A stretch of DNA of 64,000 nucleotides from Pseudonocardia sp. EC080619-01. Its GTDB lineage: Bacteria > Actinomycetota > Actinomycetes > Mycobacteriales > Pseudonocardiaceae. Within the stretch, counting starts at the first letter, position 1. Each line of letters starts with the position of its first letter. The stretch covers positions 1,286,501-1,350,500 of the forward strand of contig NZ_CP012184.1 of NCBI RefSeq assembly GCF_001420995.1, read 5' to 3'. Both the position numbers and the translations under genes were made by a program. The notes beneath the pieces were generated by a model. That model saw only the letters and a list, made by a program, of their open reading frames with translations, was not told the DNA's origin and did no database searches. Positions 34,590 through 42,369 of the stretch are shown here, one piece after another.

Positions 34590-35984
34590 GTGACCAGCAC
34601 CCACGACACCGAGGGCACACCCGCCGGCGCCGCGGAGACGAAGATCCCGCAGCAGGGCCCGAGCGCCTTCGACGACGTCCACCCGCCGCAGCGCGAGCTG
34701 CTCGACGACTGCGTGCACTGCGGGTTCTGCCTGCCCACCTGTCCCACCTACGTCCTGTGGGGCGAGGAGATGGACTCGCCACGCGGCCGGATCCTGCTCA
34801 TGGACCTGGCGGAGAAGGGCGACATCGCCCTCGACGGCCCCTTCACCGAGCACATCGACAACTGCCTGGGCTGCATGGCCTGCGTGACGGCGTGCCCCTC
34901 CGGCGTGCAGTACGACAAGCTGCTCGAGTCGGTCCGGCCGCAGATCGAGCGCAACGTGCCCCGCACCCGCGCCGACAAGCTCTCCCGGGACGCGATCTTC
35001 GCACTGTTCCCGTACAAGCGACGGCTGCGGGTCGCCGCCCTGCCCGGAGCGCTCTACCAGAAGCTGCGCACGGTGCCCGCGATCCGGCGGCTCACCGAGA
35101 AGCTGCCCGGGCGGCTCGCCGCGATGGAGTCGCTGCTGCCGCCGGTGACGGTGCGCGAGGCGTTCGCGACGCTGCCGGTGCACACCCCCGCCGTCGGACG
35201 GCGCCGGGCGCGGGTCGCGCTGCTCACGGGCTGCGTGCAGGACGTGTTCTTCCACCGCGTCAACGAGGCCACCGTGCGGGTGCTGTCCGCCGAGGGCTGC
35301 GACGTGCTCGTGCCCCGCGACCAGCAGTGCTGCGGCGCGCTGGAGGTCCACGCCGGCCGCGAGGAGTCCGCGCTCGACCGGGCCCGGCGCACGATCGCCC
35401 GCTTCGAGACCCTCGACGTCGACGCGGTGGTCACCAACGTCGCCGGCTGCGGGTCGTCCATGAAGGACTACGGCCACCTGCTCGCCGACGACCCGGACTG
35501 GGCCGAGCGGGCGAAGGCGTTCTCCGCGTCCTGCCGCGACGTGCACGAGGTGCTCGCCGACCTCTACGCCCGCCCGGAGTCCGACGACGGCGGCCCGCGC
35601 GCCCCGCGGACCCCCGTCACCGGCCGCGTCGCCTACCACGACGCCTGCCACCTCGGGCACGCCCAGGGTGTGCGGAACCAGCCGCGCGAGGTGCTGCGCA
35701 GCATCCCGGACCTGCAGCTCGTCGACATCGCCGAGGCGTCGCTGTGCTGCGGCTCGGCCGGCATCTACAACATGATCATGCCGGACGCCGCGGGCGAGCT
35801 GGGCGAGCGGAAGGCCGGGAAGATCCGGGACGCGAAGCCCGACGTCGTCGTCACGGCGAACCCGGGCTGCCTGCTGCAGATCGGGAAGTACCTGCCCGAC
35901 GACGGCTTCGCCGACATCCCGCTCCTGCACCCCGTGCAGCTGCTCGACGCGAGCATCCGCGGGGCGGACGTCCCGCACCGGTAG
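34590..35984 (+). CDS. glcF: Glycolate oxidase iron-sulfur subunit GlcF
   Basis: A 464-residue electron-transfer subunit. Two [4Fe-4S] motifs are present, CVHCGFCLPTCP (about residues 39-50) and CLGCMACVTACP (about 92-103). Two CCG domains follow (QQCCGALEVHAGR and EASLCCGSAGIYN), which bind an additional cluster or the quinone/haterodisulfide-type site. The GTG at 34590 comes seven bases after the glcE stop, with GAGGACC in front. The next 480 bases downstream are a repeat island. Confidence 0.96.
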   Translation: MTSTHDTEGTPAGAAETKIPQQGPSAFDDVHPPQRELLDDCVHCGFCLPTCPTYVLWGEEMDSPRGRILLMDLAEKGDIALDGPFTEHIDNCLGCMACVTACPSGVQYDKLLESVRPQIERNVPRTRADKLSRDAIFALFPYKRRLRVAALPGALYQKLRTVPAIRRLTEKLPGRLAAMESLLPPVTVREAFATLPVHTPAVGRRRARVALLTGCVQDVFFHRVNEATVRVLSAEGCDVLVPRDQQCCGALEVHAGREESALDRARRTIARFETLDVDAVVTNVAGCGSSMKDYGHLLADDPDWAERAKAFSASCRDVHEVLADLYARPESDDGGPRAPRTPVTGRVAYHDACHLGHAQGVRNQPREVLRSIPDLQLVDIAEASLCCGSAGIYNMIMPDAAGELGERKAGKIRDAKPDVVVTANPGCLLQIGKYLPDDGFADIPLLHPVQLLDASIRGADVPHR

Positions 35985-36117
35985 CGCCCTCCGCTCCCCG
36001 TCCGGCTCGTCCCTCCTGCCCATCCCGACCCTCCTGCCCGCCCCGCCCCTTCCGACCCGCCCCTTTCCGGCCCGCCCCGCCCCTTCCAGTCCCGCCCCAA
36101 CCGGTCCGCTCGGCACC

Positions 36118-36179
36118 CGCCGAGATGCAGCCCAGCGTCATCCGGAGATCCACGATTCGCCCTGAACCGCATCTCGGCG
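36118..36179. repeat. 62-bp hairpin element, copy 2
   Basis: Arms CGCCGAGATGC (36118-36128) and GCATCTCGGCG (36169-36179) are perfect over 11 bases. It is the same length as copies 1 and 3. The interior is nearly identical to copy 3, with CAGCCCAGCGTC, CCGGAGATCCACGATTCG and CCGCATCTC shared. The inner stem is broken here (CCCTG instead of CGCTG). Confidence 0.88.
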
Positions 36180-36255
36180 AGGTCGGTCCGGGCACGTACG
36201 GGGTCCCGGTGCTCGACGTGGCGGAAGCGGTGGCCGGCGGGACGACCCGCTCCCC

Positions 36256-36317
36256 CACCGAGATGCAGCCCAGCGTCGTCCGGAGATCCACGATTCGCGC
36301 TGAGCCGCATCTCGGCG
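36256..36317. repeat. 62-bp hairpin element, copy 3
   Basis: Arms CCGAGATGC / GCATCTCGG are perfect over nine bases, with one A-C mismatch before the outer pair. The inner stem CAGCG / CGCTG is intact. It differs from copy 2 at only a few positions, so the two are probably a local duplication spaced 138 bases apart. Confidence 0.88.
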
Positions 36318-36355
36318 AGGGTGGTCCGGACACGTACGAGTTCCGGGACGAGACG

Positions 36356-36478
36356 GGCGGCCCGGGTCAGGGGCGGCCCGGGTCAGGGGCGGCCCGGGTC
36401 AGGGGCGGCCCGGGTCAGGGGCGGCCCGGGTCAGGGGCGGCCCGGGTCAGGGGCGGCCCGGGTCAGGGGCGGCCCGGG
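36356..36478. repeat. 16-bp tandem repeat, seven copies plus partial eighth
   Basis: Seven identical contiguous units of GGCGGCCCGGGTCAGG run from 36356 to 36467, and 11 bases of an eighth end at 36478. On the complementary strand each unit contains TGA. The first of these met by the small membrane-protein gene (36463-36465) is that gene's stop codon. Confidence 0.93.
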
Positions 36479-36831
36479 CGACGGCGCGGGCGGTCCTTGC
36501 GCGGGCGGTGGGCACGGCGCCACGCCGTCGGCCCGGCGAGGTGCCGGGCGCCTGCCGGGTCGTCGGCGGTCCGGGGCACCGGGCCCTCGGGGGTCGTGTC
36601 GACGGACCCGTGGGCAGGGTCGTCGTCGGGGGCCGAGAGCCCCATCCGCCGCCGTAGCGCCCCCAGCTCCGCCCGCAGCGCGACGATGTCCCACTTCCGG
36701 GCGGTGTGCGCCCGTTCCAGGCCCTCGATCCTCCGGTGCGCGAGGACGAGGAGCACCCCAGCGGCGATCCAGCCGGCCAGGGCGGCCCAGGCCACGAACG
36801 TCACCAGCCCCGACACGTCTGCTCCGTTCAC
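36463..36831 (-). CDS. Small single-pass membrane protein with coiled-coil segment
   Basis: A 122-residue protein of unknown family. Residues 5-30 are hydrophobic (DVSGLVTFVAWAALAGWIAA and following), giving one membrane span. Residues 32-65 are charged and heptad-like (RRIEGLERAHTARKWDIVAL, AELGALRRRMGL). The rest is polar, ending in a very basic Arg/Pro tail (RPRKDRPRRRPGRP). The GTG at 36831 is the likely start. The stop codon is supplied by the 16-bp tandem repeat, so the C-terminus may have been shaped by the array. Confidence 0.6.
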   Translation of the reverse strand: MNGADVSGLVTFVAWAALAGWIAAGVLLVLAHRRIEGLERAHTARKWDIVALRAELGALRRRMGLSAPDDDPAHGSVDTTPEGPVPRTADDPAGARHLAGPTAWRRAHRPRKDRPRRRPGRP

Positions 36832-37109
36832 CCGTTCCGCCTGGCCGGGACGTACGGTAGCCGGATTCGCGGTCCCGACCGGCCGACCGGGTGAGGGACC
36901 GCACACGCGCTGCACGTCACGTGACCCACTACCCTCGATCGTCGACGGCACCGTCGCCCGCGCGCCCCTCCCCGGGCCCCGTCCGGGCCCGACCGCGCCC
37001 CGCCGGCCACCGGCGATCCGGCGCTTCCCTCCGTGCGGCGCGTGACCACGGTGACCACGAGCCGCGGCCCTCCCGCGCCACGGCCGACCAGAGGACGGAG
37101 CGCAGCCCG

Positions 37110-37409
37110 ATGACCGGTAACGGACCGACCACGCAGAGCGATGGACCTGGCGTGGAGGAGCAGTCCGTGATCCCGAACCCGACCCCGTCCCCGGAGGCCC
37201 CCGGGCCGCCCGAGGCCCCGGCCGCCTCCGCGCGCCATTTCCCGCAGACGCTGGTCGCGATGGACCCGCCGACCCTCCCGGCGGCGCGCCCGACCGCACC
37301 GCCGCCGGAGTTCCGGCAGTTCCCGACCCCGCAGCGGTCGGTTCCCGGTCACCCGACCATGCGTCGCCGGCTGCGCCGGATCCTGATGTTCTGGCGTCGC
37401 GGCGCCTGA
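37110..37409 (+). CDS. Small hypothetical Pro-rich protein with basic C-terminus
   Basis: A putative 99-residue protein with no recognised family. The ATG at 37110 has GGAG nine bases in front. Most of the chain is Pro/Ala/Thr-rich and disordered. The last 20 residues are basic-aromatic (MRRRLRRILMFWRRGA), resembling an amphipathic membrane-associating tail. It converges on the permease gene, whose stop is seven bases away. The composition is plausible but the protein is short, so it remains a weak call. Confidence 0.4.
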   Translation: MTGNGPTTQSDGPGVEEQSVIPNPTPSPEAPGPPEAPAASARHFPQTLVAMDPPTLPAARPTAPPPEFRQFPTPQRSVPGHPTMRRRLRRILMFWRRGA

Positions 37410-37415
37410 CCGGCG

Positions 37416-39206
37416 TCAGGCGCGGGTGACGGGCGGCCGGGACGCGGCCCGTCGCAACCCGACCACGATCGCGGCGAGCGTCACCAGCAGCACGGTCAGC
37501 AGCACCGTCCCCGCGTTGGCGCCGACCCCGTAGATCGCCACGAACGCGAGGCCGCCGGTCAGCAGGCAGTAGTAGGTCGTCGGAATGATCGTCATCCGGA
37601 TGACGTCACCCTCCCGCCCGAGCAGGCCCACCGTCGCCGACGCCGCGACGACGTTGTGCACGGTGATCATGTTCCCGGCTGCGCCGCCCACCGCCTGCGC
37701 CGCGACGACGGTCTCGGGGTCGACGGCGAGGTTCTCCGCGGTGGCGAACTGGAACAGCGAGAACGTCAGGTTGGACACGGTGTTGCTGCCCGCCACGAAG
37801 GCCCCGAGCGCGCCGATCCACGGGGCGAGGATCGGCCATGCCGGGCCGACCGCCAGCGCGGCGCCTTCGGCGAGTGTCAGCGGCATGCTCGCCAGGCCGG
37901 TTGCGTTGTGGTCGGCGCCGGAGTTGATCAGGATCCGGACCAGCGGCAGCGCGAACAGCAGTGCGACGGCGGCGCCCGCCAGCTGTGCACCGGACACCCT
38001 CCACGCCGTCGCCACCTGTCGCCCGCTCATGCGGTGCATGCCGTAGGTGACCAGGCAGACCAGCAGGAAGACGGCTCCGGGCGAGTAGAGGATCTCGAGC
38101 TTCTCGCCGATCCCGGTACCCAGGATGTCGGACGGCCCGATGGTGATCGACTGCAGCGCGTCCTTCACCGGCTCGACGGTCCGCGACAGCACCAGCACTG
38201 CGGCGACCAGGACGTACGGGGACCAGGCGAGCCAGGTGCGCATGCGGGGACCACCGGTCTCCGCGTCGCCGGCGTCGCCCGACTCGATCGTGCCCGTCCA
38301 GCGGTCCAGCCAGCGCTCGCGCGGCGGGAAGTCCCACACCTGCTTCGGCATGAGGAACCCGCGGCTCGAGGTGAACATGACCAGGGCCAGCCCGACGAGG
38401 CCGCCGAGGAGCGCCGGGAACTCCGGCCCCAGAAGCGCGGCGACGAGCAGGTACGGAACGGTCATCGCCAGCGCGGCGTAGAGCGCGAACGGGGCGATCG
38501 CGAGTCCCTCGGAGAACCGCCTGTTCTCGCCGAAGAAGCGCGTGAGGAGGCACACCATGAACAGCGGGATCAGGGTGCCTGCCACCGCGTGCAGCGTGGC
38601 GACCTGGAGCCCGATCGCGGTGAGGTAGCCGTCGGCGTCGAGCCCGAGCAGCGCGGTCCGCGCCTCCACCTCGCCGGACCCGGACAGCCCTTGCCCGATG
38701 CCCGTCAGCACCGGGGTGCCCGCGGCGCCGAAGCTCACCGGCGTGGACTGGATGACCATGCCGACGAGCACCGCACCCAGCGCCGGGAACCCCAGCGCCA
38801 GCAGCAGCGGTGCGACGACCGCCGCCGGCGTCCCGAAACCGGACGCCCCCTCGATGAAGGACCCGAACAGCCAGCCGATGATGATCGCCTGCACCCGCCG
38901 GTCCGGGCTGATGCCGGTGAATCCGGCCCGGATCGTCGCGAGTGCCCCGCTCTGGGTCAGCGTCTGGAGCAGCAGGAGCGCACCGAAGATGATGTAGAGC
39001 AGACCGATCGCGATGATCAGTCCCTCGATCGACGACGCCAGGATCGTCGTGGTGTCCATCCCCCACACCAGCGATCCGATGAGCGCGGCGGCGACGAATC
39101 CCAGCGGCATCGCGTACTTCGCGGGCCAGCGCAGGCCCACCAGAAGGATCGCGACGACGACGATCGGGGTGAGTGCGAGCAGGCTGAGTACACCCACATT
39201 GTCCAC
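37416..39206 (-). CDS. lctP: L-lactate/glycolate permease, LctP (LldP/GlcA) family
   Basis: A 596-residue proton-coupled permease for lactate and glycolate with about 13 helices. [23 protein letters not shown] is the most conserved LctP signature, followed by [25 protein letters not shown]. Near the C-terminus are [22 protein letters not shown] and [27 protein letters not shown] chose the GTG at 39206 because GAGGGG lies nine bases upstream; an ATG at 39260 would add 18 poorly typed residues. In E. coli, glcA encodes a paralogue of this family next to glcDEF and glcB, so glycolate uptake is the most likely job here. Confidence 0.92.
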   Translation of the reverse strand: MDNVGVLSLLALTPIVVVAILLVGLRWPAKYAMPLGFVAAALIGSLVWGMDTTTILASSIEGLIIAIGLLYIIFGALLLLQTLTQSGALATIRAGFTGISPDRRVQAIIIGWLFGSFIEGASGFGTPAAVVAPLLLALGFPALGAVLVGMVIQSTPVSFGAAGTPVLTGIGQGLSGSGEVEARTALLGLDADGYLTAIGLQVATLHAVAGTLIPLFMVCLLTRFFGENRRFSEGLAIAPFALYAALAMTVPYLLVAALLGPEFPALLGGLVGLALVMFTSSRGFLMPKQVWDFPPRERWLDRWTGTIESGDAGDAETGGPRMRTWLAWSPYVLVAAVLVLSRTVEPVKDALQSITIGPSDILGTGIGEKLEILYSPGAVFLLVCLVTYGMHRMSGRQVATAWRVSGAQLAGAAVALLFALPLVRILINSGADHNATGLASMPLTLAEGAALAVGPAWPILAPWIGALGAFVAGSNTVSNLTFSLFQFATAENLAVDPETVVAAQAVGGAAGNMITVHNVVAASATVGLLGREGDVIRMTIIPTTYYCLLTGGLAFVAIYGVGANAGTVLLTVLLVTLAAIVVGLRRAASRPPVTRA

Positions 39207-39314
39207 AGTGACAATCCCCTCGAGACACCGGTCATCCAGACATAACGCCTGGACAGGCACGGAACCTCTCGGACGATGTCACCCGGACGGGCCGGCCACA
39301 AGAGCTGAGTGGAA

Positions 39315-40316
39315 TCAATATTTCGCGAAGTGGAGCCAGCCCGTCTCGCCGTCGTCGGGCCTGCCGTCCACCGTGACGGTCGGGCCCTCCTCGTCGGGGG
39401 CCTCGACTGTCCCGATCTCGGTCCAGTCCGCGGGGAGCGCGGCGCCGGACGGGAAGGTCGCGGCCAGCGCGTGGTCCTCACCCCCGGTGAGCATCCAGCG
39501 CAGTGGGTCCAGGCCGAGTGCCGAGCCGATCTCGGACAGCCGCGCCGGCACCGTGAAGGCCCGCGACCGCAGCCGGAGCGCGACCGCCGACGCCCGCGCC
39601 ACGTGCCCGAGGTCGGCGAGTAGCCCGTCCGAGACATCGATCATCGCGGTGGCGCCCGCGTCGGCGGCGACCGGGCCCGCGGCGTACGGCGGCTCCGGGA
39701 CCCGGTGCGCGTTCACCAGCGCCGCGGGCGAGCGGAACCCGCGCCCGAGCACCGCGAGCCCGGCCGTGGACCAGCCCAGGCGCCCGCAGACCGCCACCCG
39801 GTCCCCCGGCTGCGCACCCGACCGCAGCACCGGTGCGCGCCCCTGCAGGGAGCCGAGCGCCGTCACCGAGACGACGATCACCGGGCCGGAGGTCAGGTCG
39901 CCGCCGACCAGCCCGGCCCCGACCGACGACGCCTCCGCCCACAGCCCGTCGGCGAGCTGTTCGAGCCGGTCCGCCGGCGTCGTCGAGGGGCAGGCGAGCC
40001 CGACCAGCAACGACGTCGGCACCGCTCCCATCGCGGCGATGTCGGCCAGGTTCGCGGCGGCGGCCTTGCGGCCGATCTGCTCGGGCGACGACCAGTCGAG
40101 GCGGAAGTGCACCCCTTCGACGAGGACGTCGGTGCAGGCGACGACCCTGCCGTCGTCCGCCGCGACGACGGCCGAGTCGTCGCCGGGGCCGAGCAGTGTG
40201 GTGACCGGCTGGACACGGCCCGTGGTGACGCGGTCGATCAGTCGGAACTCGCCCACCTCCCGGAGTGAGACGCTCGCCTCGGAACCGCCTTCTGGCGTGA
40301 TCGCGGATGGGGACAC
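39315..40316 (-). CDS. thiL: Thiamine-monophosphate kinase
   Basis: The enzyme phosphorylates thiamine monophosphate to the active diphosphate. It has 333 residues. LLGPGDDSAVVAADDGRVVACTD (start of the metal and ATP site), EQIGRKAAAANLADIAAMGA and VGGDLTSGPVIVVSV are the classic ThiL/PurM motifs. AMIDVSDGLLADLGHVA and LTGGEDHALAATFP follow. I chose the GTG at 40316, which has GGAGG eight bases upstream; the longer open frame is antisense of the Lrp-domain gene. Confidence 0.96.
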   Translation of the reverse strand: MSPSAITPEGGSEASVSLREVGEFRLIDRVTTGRVQPVTTLLGPGDDSAVVAADDGRVVACTDVLVEGVHFRLDWSSPEQIGRKAAAANLADIAAMGAVPTSLLVGLACPSTTPADRLEQLADGLWAEASSVGAGLVGGDLTSGPVIVVSVTALGSLQGRAPVLRSGAQPGDRVAVCGRLGWSTAGLAVLGRGFRSPAALVNAHRVPEPPYAAGPVAADAGATAMIDVSDGLLADLGHVARASAVALRLRSRAFTVPARLSEIGSALGLDPLRWMLTGGEDHALAATFPSGAALPADWTEIGTVEAPDEEGPTVTVDGRPDDGETGWLHFAKY

Positions 40317-40401
40317 GGGGGCTGCCTCCGGTAAGTTCTGCGTCCGACATTCCTGCCGCCAACCATCCGGCAGGGCGGCACGTACCGGAAAGGGGCACGC
40401 C

Positions 40402-40638
40402 GTGGTGCAGGCATACATCCTCGTCCAGACGGAGGTCGGCAAGGCCGCCGCCGTCGCCTCCGAGATCGGGGGCCTGCCGGGGGTCATCTCGGCGGAGGAC
40501 GTCACCGGCCCGTACGACGTGATCGTGCGCGCCGAGGCGGACGACGTCGACGAGCTCGGCCGGCTGGTCGTGGCACGGGTGCAGAACGTCAACGGGATCA
40601 CCCGGACGCTCACCTGCCCCGTGGTGAAGCTGAACTGA
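40402..40638 (+). CDS. Stand-alone Lrp/AsnC ligand-binding (RAM) domain protein
   Basis: A 78-residue protein made only of the Lrp/AsnC effector domain, without a helix-turn-helix. VQAYILVQTEVGKAAAVASEI is strand 1 and helix 1, and ISAEDVTGPYDVIVRAEADDVDEL contains the central GxYDxxV motif. RTLTCPVV closes the domain. Such proteins assemble as dimers or decamers and may bind amino acids or pair with full-length Lrp regulators. It lies nine bases before the DUF3515 gene and is divergent from thiL. Two adjacent GTG codons (40402 and 40405) are possible starts. Confidence 0.9.
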   Translation: MVQAYILVQTEVGKAAAVASEIGGLPGVISAEDVTGPYDVIVRAEADDVDELGRLVVARVQNVNGITRTLTCPVVKLN

Positions 40639-40646
40639 GACACGCC

Positions 40647-41192
40647 GTGGCAGGAGCAGGGTCGTCGCGCATCTCCCCGCCGGTGGCGGTGGCGATCGCA
40701 CTCCCCCTGCTCCTGGCACTCGTGGTGGCCGGGCTGGGGCTGTACAGCCGGGTCTCCGCCGGGCCGGACACCGGCCCGCTCGCGCTCCCCCCGCAGGCGG
40801 CACCGCAGGCGTCCACCCCGCAGTGCGACGCCGTGCTGGGCGCGCTCCCCGCGCAGCTCCCGGCCGATCCGGCGCCGCTCGGACCCCGCGAGCTCGATCC
40901 CGCGGTCCCCGGCGCGCGGGCCTGGATCGCCGAGCCCGGCCCGGTGGTGCTGCGCTGCGGCACCGAACGCCCCGCCGAGCTGGGGCCGACCTCGCCGCTG
41001 ATCGTCGTGAACGGCGTGGACTGGCTGCCCCTCGCGACGCCGGACGGCGCGCTCACGACGACCTACGCCGCCGTCGACCGGGGCGTGTACCTGGAACTCT
41101 CGGCCGCCGCCGAGGCCGGCCCCGGGCCGCTGCAGGCCGTGTCGGACGCGATCACCGGGACACTCCCGGCCGAGCCCGTGCGTGTGCGCTGA
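40647..41192 (+). CDS. DUF3515-family membrane-anchored protein
   Basis: A 181-residue protein. One N-terminal hydrophobic segment (VAVAIALPLLLALVVAGLGLYS) acts as an uncleaved anchor or signal peptide. The extracytoplasmic domain has two cysteines (QCDAV and LRCGTERP) that could form a disulfide. It contains DWLPLATPDGALTTTYAAVDRGVY, a pattern I associate with the DUF3515 proteins found beside ddl and thiL in actinobacteria (Rv2980-like). The function is unknown; the context hints at a cell-envelope role. Confidence 0.85.
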   Translation: MAGAGSSRISPPVAVAIALPLLLALVVAGLGLYSRVSAGPDTGPLALPPQAAPQASTPQCDAVLGALPAQLPADPAPLGPRELDPAVPGARAWIAEPGPVVLRCGTERPAELGPTSPLIVVNGVDWLPLATPDGALTTTYAAVDRGVYLELSAAAEAGPGPLQAVSDAITGTLPAEPVRVR

Positions 41193-41198
41193 CGCGCC

Positions 41199-41252
41199 CG
41201 TGAGTGGTTGTGTGGGCCAGGGCCGAATTTTCCACTCACGAGCGCGGAGCGC
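41199..41252. terminator. Hairpin between DUF3515 gene and ddl (stop-linked repeat, copy 2)
   Basis: CGTGAGTGG (41199-41207) pairs with CCACTCACG (41232-41240), with further GCGC pairing outside. The loop contains GGCC and GAATTTT. The sequence is clearly related to copy 1 at 10081-10150, and again the right end touches the TAG stop of a minus-strand gene. It probably terminates both convergent genes. Confidence 0.7.
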
Positions 41253-42323
41253 CTAGCGCAGGCCGGTCCCCCGGGCGAGCGCCGTCTCGACCATGGTCGT
41301 GAGCAGCTCGCCGTAGTCGAGCCCGGTCACGGCCCACATCTTCGGGAACGCCGAGCTCGGGGTGAACCCCGGCATGGTGTTGACCTCGTTGACGGTGATG
41401 TGGCCGTCGTCGGTGACGAAGAAGTCCACCCGGGCCAGTCCCTGGACGTCGAGTGCGCGGAACGCGGTGACGGCCTTCCAGCGGACCGAGTCGGTGATCT
41501 CGTCGTCGAGCTTCGCCGGGATCTCCAGCTCGGACACGTCGAGGTACTTGGACTCGAAGTCGTAGAACTCGCCGTTGTAGCGCAGCTCGGCGGGCAGGCT
41601 GGCGCGGACGCTGCCGTCCGGGAACTCCAGGACGGCGCACTCCACCTCCCGCCCGGGGACTGCGGACTCGACCAGCACCTTCGGGTCGTGCTCGCGGGCC
41701 TCGGCGATCGCCGCGTCGAGCCCGGCCGGGTCGGTCACCCGGGTCACGCCCATCGACGACCCCGCGCGGGCCGGCTTGACGAACAGCGGCAGGCCGAGCC
41801 GGTCGCGGTCGGCGAACCCGATGTCCGTCCCGGGCCGCAGCACGATGCCGTCGGCCACGTTCAGGCCCTCGGCACGCAGCAGCTTCTTGGCGAACTCCTT
41901 GTCCATCCCGACCGCCGACGCCAGCACCCCGGCGCCGACGTAGGGCAGGCCCGCCATCTCGAGCAGTCCCTGGATCGTCCCGTCCTCGCCGAACGCGCCG
42001 TGCAGGATCGGGAAGACGACGTCGACCTGCGAGAGCGCCTCGCCGGCGTCCAGCCTGATCAGTCCGCGCCCGGGCTCACCGGGCAGCACGAGGGCGTCGG
42101 ACGTGCCGTCGACCTCGGGAAGCTCGCGGCCGCTGATCCCCAGCTCCCGCGGGTCGGACGGGCCGGTCACCCACGCGCCGTCCCGGGAGATCCCGACCGG
42201 GACCACCTCGAACCGCTCCGGGTCGAGGTGGGTCAGCACGCTGCCCGCGGAGACGCACGAGATCGCGTGCTCGGAACTGCGGCCGCCGAAGACGACGGCC
42301 ACCCTGACCCGGTCGGAACTCAT
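41253..42323 (-). CDS. ddl: D-alanine--D-alanine ligase
   Basis: This ATP-grasp enzyme makes the D-Ala-D-Ala dipeptide of peptidoglycan. It has 356 residues. [23 protein letters not shown] is the N-terminal signature 1, and [26 protein letters not shown] is signature 2. [18 protein letters not shown] is the ATP-grasp loop, and [31 protein letters not shown] contains the Mg-binding Asp/Glu/Asn and the SxFP end of the active site. The ATG at 42323 was chosen because the frame further upstream is antisense of the MocR gene tail. Confidence 0.98.
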   Translation of the reverse strand: MSSDRVRVAVVFGGRSSEHAISCVSAGSVLTHLDPERFEVVPVGISRDGAWVTGPSDPRELGISGRELPEVDGTSDALVLPGEPGRGLIRLDAGEALSQVDVVFPILHGAFGEDGTIQGLLEMAGLPYVGAGVLASAVGMDKEFAKKLLRAEGLNVADGIVLRPGTDIGFADRDRLGLPLFVKPARAGSSMGVTRVTDPAGLDAAIAEAREHDPKVLVESAVPGREVECAVLEFPDGSVRASLPAELRYNGEFYDFESKYLDVSELEIPAKLDDEITDSVRWKAVTAFRALDVQGLARVDFFVTDDGHITVNEVNTMPGFTPSSAFPKMWAVTGLDYGELLTTMVETALARGTGLR

Positions 42324-42369
42324 GGGGCCCGAGGGTAGGCCGGGGGTCCCGGCGGTCGCGCAGCCGGGA

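Larger units (their letters stand above)
35985..36462. other. Gene-free repeat island downstream of glcF
   Basis: No credible gene is visible. The first 130 bases are C-rich pyrimidine-biased sequence with recurring CCCGCCCC, CCCTTCC and CTCCTGCCC on the plus strand. Two copies of the 62-bp hairpin (36118-36179, 36256-36317) and a 16-bp tandem array (36356-36478) follow. The layout, low-complexity C-rich sequence plus hairpin plus tandem array, resembles the island at 2303-3137. Confidence 0.7.

Noticed and set aside
36916..36925. GTCACGTGAC palindrome resembling half of parS
   Set aside because: It is only ten bases, a single copy, and lacks the GTTT/AAAC ends.
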